This document shows, piece after piece, positions 5,479 to 7,092 of a stretch of DNA of 7,092 bases; the first letter of the stretch is position 1; each line of letters opens with the position of its first letter. The stretch spans positions 1 to 7,092 of the forward strand of contig JAGQIT010000489.1 in NCBI GenBank assembly GCA_020431135.1. The letters are read 5' to 3'. Both the position numbers and the translations under genes were made by a program. Below the pieces are notes generated by a model. The model had not been told where the DNA came from and searched no databases. It was given only the letters and a program-made list of their open reading frames with translations. This DNA is from Myxococcales bacterium (GTDB lineage Bacteria > Myxococcota_A > Polyangia > Nannocystales > Nannocystaceae).

Positions 5479-6438
5479 CTAGCTCGCCGCGCCGCCGCGG
5501 CCGAGCGCCGCGTGGAGCTCCGCCTTGAGCCTGGCGATCAGCTCCTCGTCCTTCACGTCGACCGGCGGGGTCGTGTCGTAGGCCTCGTAGAAGATCGACG
5601 CGGGCATGTCCTCCGGGACCTCTAGGGCCTTGCGGAGCTTGCGGTTGTCGGGGATGAAGCCGCGGCCGAGGAGGCGGGTGATCGTCGCGCCGATCGTCCC
5701 CTGGAGGCCGCAGATAAGGATCACGGCCCTGTCGGGGGTCATCCCGCCGGGGCCGAGGCCGACGGACTCCTCGAAGGCGCCGAGCTCGTCCGCGAGGAAG
5801 AAGCTCTCCGCGCGGCCGGCGTGGCCGTCCCAGCCGTCGGGATCGCGGTTGGCCCGGCTCACCGTCGGCAGGTAGTGGAGGCCGGTCTTGGCGACGAGCT
5901 CCGCGATCTCCTCGCGGTAGCCGAGGTCGGCCGAGTAGGAGACGCCGTGGATGAGCGCGAGATCCCTCTGCGAGCGCTCAGGCTCGTTGATGAAGCGCGA
6001 GCGGGCGATCGAGAGAAAGGGCGCGAGCCCGGTGCCGGCGGCGACCATCACCTTGAGGCGCGTGTCGTCGTCGCCGCAGGTGTCGGCGAGCGTGAACTTC
6101 CCGGTCGGGCGGACGCGCGCGTAGATTCGATCGCCCGGCTGGGTCTTCCACAGGAGGTGGGTCAGCGGGTTCGTCGACTCCGGGTGCTCGACGTAGCGGA
6201 TGTAGAACTCGATCAGATCGCGGCGCTCGGGCGCCGAGGCGATCGACATCGGCCGGCGCACGGAGCCGAGCTCGGGCACGCCCTCGTTGTTGAGGCCGAG
6301 CACCATGTACTGCCCGGGCACGAACCACGCGCCCTCGCCGGAGATCGGCTCGTCGGGGCGGATGCGAAAGACAGCGAGGAGGGGCGTGATGTCCTCGCGC
6401 TCGACGAGCGTCGCGTTGTAATCCAGCATCTTGGGCAT
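5479..6438 (-). CDS. Ferredoxin-NADP reductase-type FAD/NAD(P)H oxidoreductase
   Basis: This 319-residue flavoprotein belongs to the ferredoxin reductase superfamily, which moves electrons between NAD(P)H and a one-electron carrier. An FAD-binding beta barrel comes first, with FVPGQYMVLGL and the flavin motif RRPMSIAS (Arg62, Ser65), then PTGKFTL at 111-117. The NAD(P)-binding half has AAGTGLAPFLSIAR (GTG at 135-137) and HGVSYSADLGYREE at 164-177, a signature of bacterial Fpr-type enzymes. The late nucleotide motif is CGLQGTIG from Cys243, where many relatives have CG-x-P-x-M. About 65 residues follow, longer than typical Fpr, including a charged amphipathic tail. No iron-sulfur cysteine cluster or membrane segment is seen. 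The start is ATG 6436-6438; an in-frame ATG three codons later is the alternative. It lies 117 bp downstream of the symporter gene on the same strand, but has its own promoter-like sequence and terminator. The redox partner is unknown. Confidence 0.9.
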   Translation of the reverse strand: MPKMLDYNATLVEREDITPLLAVFRIRPDEPISGEGAWFVPGQYMVLGLNNEGVPELGSVRRPMSIASAPERRDLIEFYIRYVEHPESTNPLTHLLWKTQPGDRIYARVRPTGKFTLADTCGDDDTRLKVMVAAGTGLAPFLSIARSRFINEPERSQRDLALIHGVSYSADLGYREEIAELVAKTGLHYLPTVSRANRDPDGWDGHAGRAESFFLADELGAFEESVGLGPGGMTPDRAVILICGLQGTIGATITRLLGRGFIPDNRKLRKALEVPEDMPASIFYEAYDTTPPVDVKDEELIARLKAELHAALGRGGAAS

Positions 6439-6447
6439 GGCCCGTGC

Positions 6448-6477
6448 AGTCTAGCCAATCGCGGGGGGACGGGTCAG
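6448..6477 (-). promoter_or_regulatory. Putative promoter of the reductase gene
   Basis: On the minus strand TAGACT (plus 6448-6453) is a 4/6 match to the -10 consensus and ends 9 nt before the ATG. A weak CTGACC (plus 6472-6477) lies 18 bp upstream of it. No Shine-Dalgarno sequence precedes the ATG, so initiation at or near the start codon is possible. The -35 is poor, so the call rests mainly on the hexamer and its spacing. Confidence 0.35.
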
Positions 6478-6555
6478 CAATCGATGACGCGATCGTCGGC
6501 GGGCCCCGTCGCCATGTAACACCGTTCAGGGGGCGGCTCGCGGCGGTGGGGACCT

Positions 6556-7092
6556 CTACGGGCGGTCGAAGACGGCCTCGATGGGGCCCATCACCCGCTC
6601 CCGGGCGGCGGTCGGCAGCGGCCGCTTGAGGCGAGCGCGGGCGGCCTCCTCGGCGAGCGACCCGACGACCGCGCCGACGATCGCCGCGCCGAGGCCCCAG
6701 ACCACCGGGAGGATCCCGCCGGGCGCCGGGAGGAGCTCGAGGAAGGCGAGGAGCAGCGCGAGCGTGCCGGCGACGAGCGAGGCGATCGCCCCGCTCGCGT
6801 TCATCCGCCGCCAGCGCAGCCCGAGGTAGAGCACGGGCACGAGGGTCACATAGCCCGAGAAGGCGAAGCCGGCCATGCTGTAGATCGACGCCGGCTCGAG
6901 GAGCACGACGACGTAGATCACGGCCGCGAGGGCGACGAGGAAGAGGCGGCTCACCCGGACGTCGGCGCCGGCGAAGCGCGGCAGGAAGCGGCCGACGACG
7001 TCGCGCGTGAGCATCGACGAGAGGGTCAGGAGCTGGGCGTCGAGGGTCGACATCACGGCCGCGAGAACGGCCGCGAGGGCGAGCCCCTGGAC
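6556..7092 (-). CDS. Sodium:solute symporter (SSS family), C-terminal part
   Basis: The frame is open from the right edge to the stop at 6556, giving the last 178 residues of a transporter that would normally have about 450 to 550. The first visible helix, AAVMSTLDAQLLTLSS followed by a TRDVVGRF segment, is very close to the sodium-binding helix of the proline symporter PutP and its relatives. Ser15 and Thr16 of the fragment correspond to the Na+-coordinating Ser-Thr pair known there. Four more hydrophobic segments follow, around RLFLVALAAVIYVVVLL, YVTLVPVLYLGL, ASLVAGTLALLLAFLEL and VVWGLGAAIVGAVVGSL. The protein ends in a basic cytoplasmic tail. It sits in the inner membrane and imports a solute with Na+. 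The substrate cannot be read from this part, although proline, pantothenate and monocarboxylates are known for the family. The GTG at 7054-7056 is internal to the conserved helix and is not a real start. Confidence 0.92.
   Translation of the reverse strand, partial: VQGLALAAVLAAVMSTLDAQLLTLSSMLTRDVVGRFLPRFAGADVRVSRLFLVALAAVIYVVVLLEPASIYSMAGFAFSGYVTLVPVLYLGLRWRRMNASGAIASLVAGTLALLLAFLELLPAPGGILPVVWGLGAAIVGAVVGSLAEEAARARLKRPLPTAARERVMGPIEAVFDRP

Overview
The window is 7.1 kb of very GC-rich DNA (about 70% by eye) with strong G/C preference at third codon positions. This base composition, the mix of genes and the eukaryote-like flavour of two of them (a membrane-anchored zinc-ribbon protein and a PGAM5-like phosphatase) suggest a soil- or marine-type myxobacterium or relative. 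That placement is an inference from style; nothing in the window fixes the taxon.

Layout, left to right. (1) The 3' end of a plus-strand gene whose product ends in a beta-rich domain resembling the secreted PPC (pre-peptidase C-terminal) type. (2) A 369-residue protein with two four-cysteine zinc ribbons and a single C-terminal membrane helix. (3) A 170-bp spacer holding two overlapping inverted repeats and a sigma-54-like element, followed by recQ, a complete RecQ helicase with helicase core, zinc/RQC and HRDC domains. (4) A 450-bp spacer with no credible gene. (5) A small PGAM5-like histidine phosphatase. (6) A 384-bp convergent spacer with a 16-bp perfect palindrome, a degenerate tandem duplication of about 125 bp and a strong hairpin terminator. 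(7) On the minus strand, a ferredoxin-NADP reductase-type flavoprotein. Upstream of it, also on the minus strand, is the C-terminal part of a sodium:solute symporter that runs off the right edge.

The genes do not form an obvious operon. Gaps are 117 to 450 bp and each complete gene seems to have its own control region. I see no defence cassette, secondary-metabolite module, mobile element, CRISPR array, tRNA or rRNA. The complete genes look like chromosomal housekeeping or accessory genes.

The most interesting signals lie between genes or in codon context. They are the mutually exclusive inverted repeats before recQ, -10-like hexamers 8 to 9 nt before start codons (possible leaderless mRNAs), the duplicated segment beside the reductase gene, and a marked excess of GATC, with aspartate GAT codons used almost only when the next base is C.
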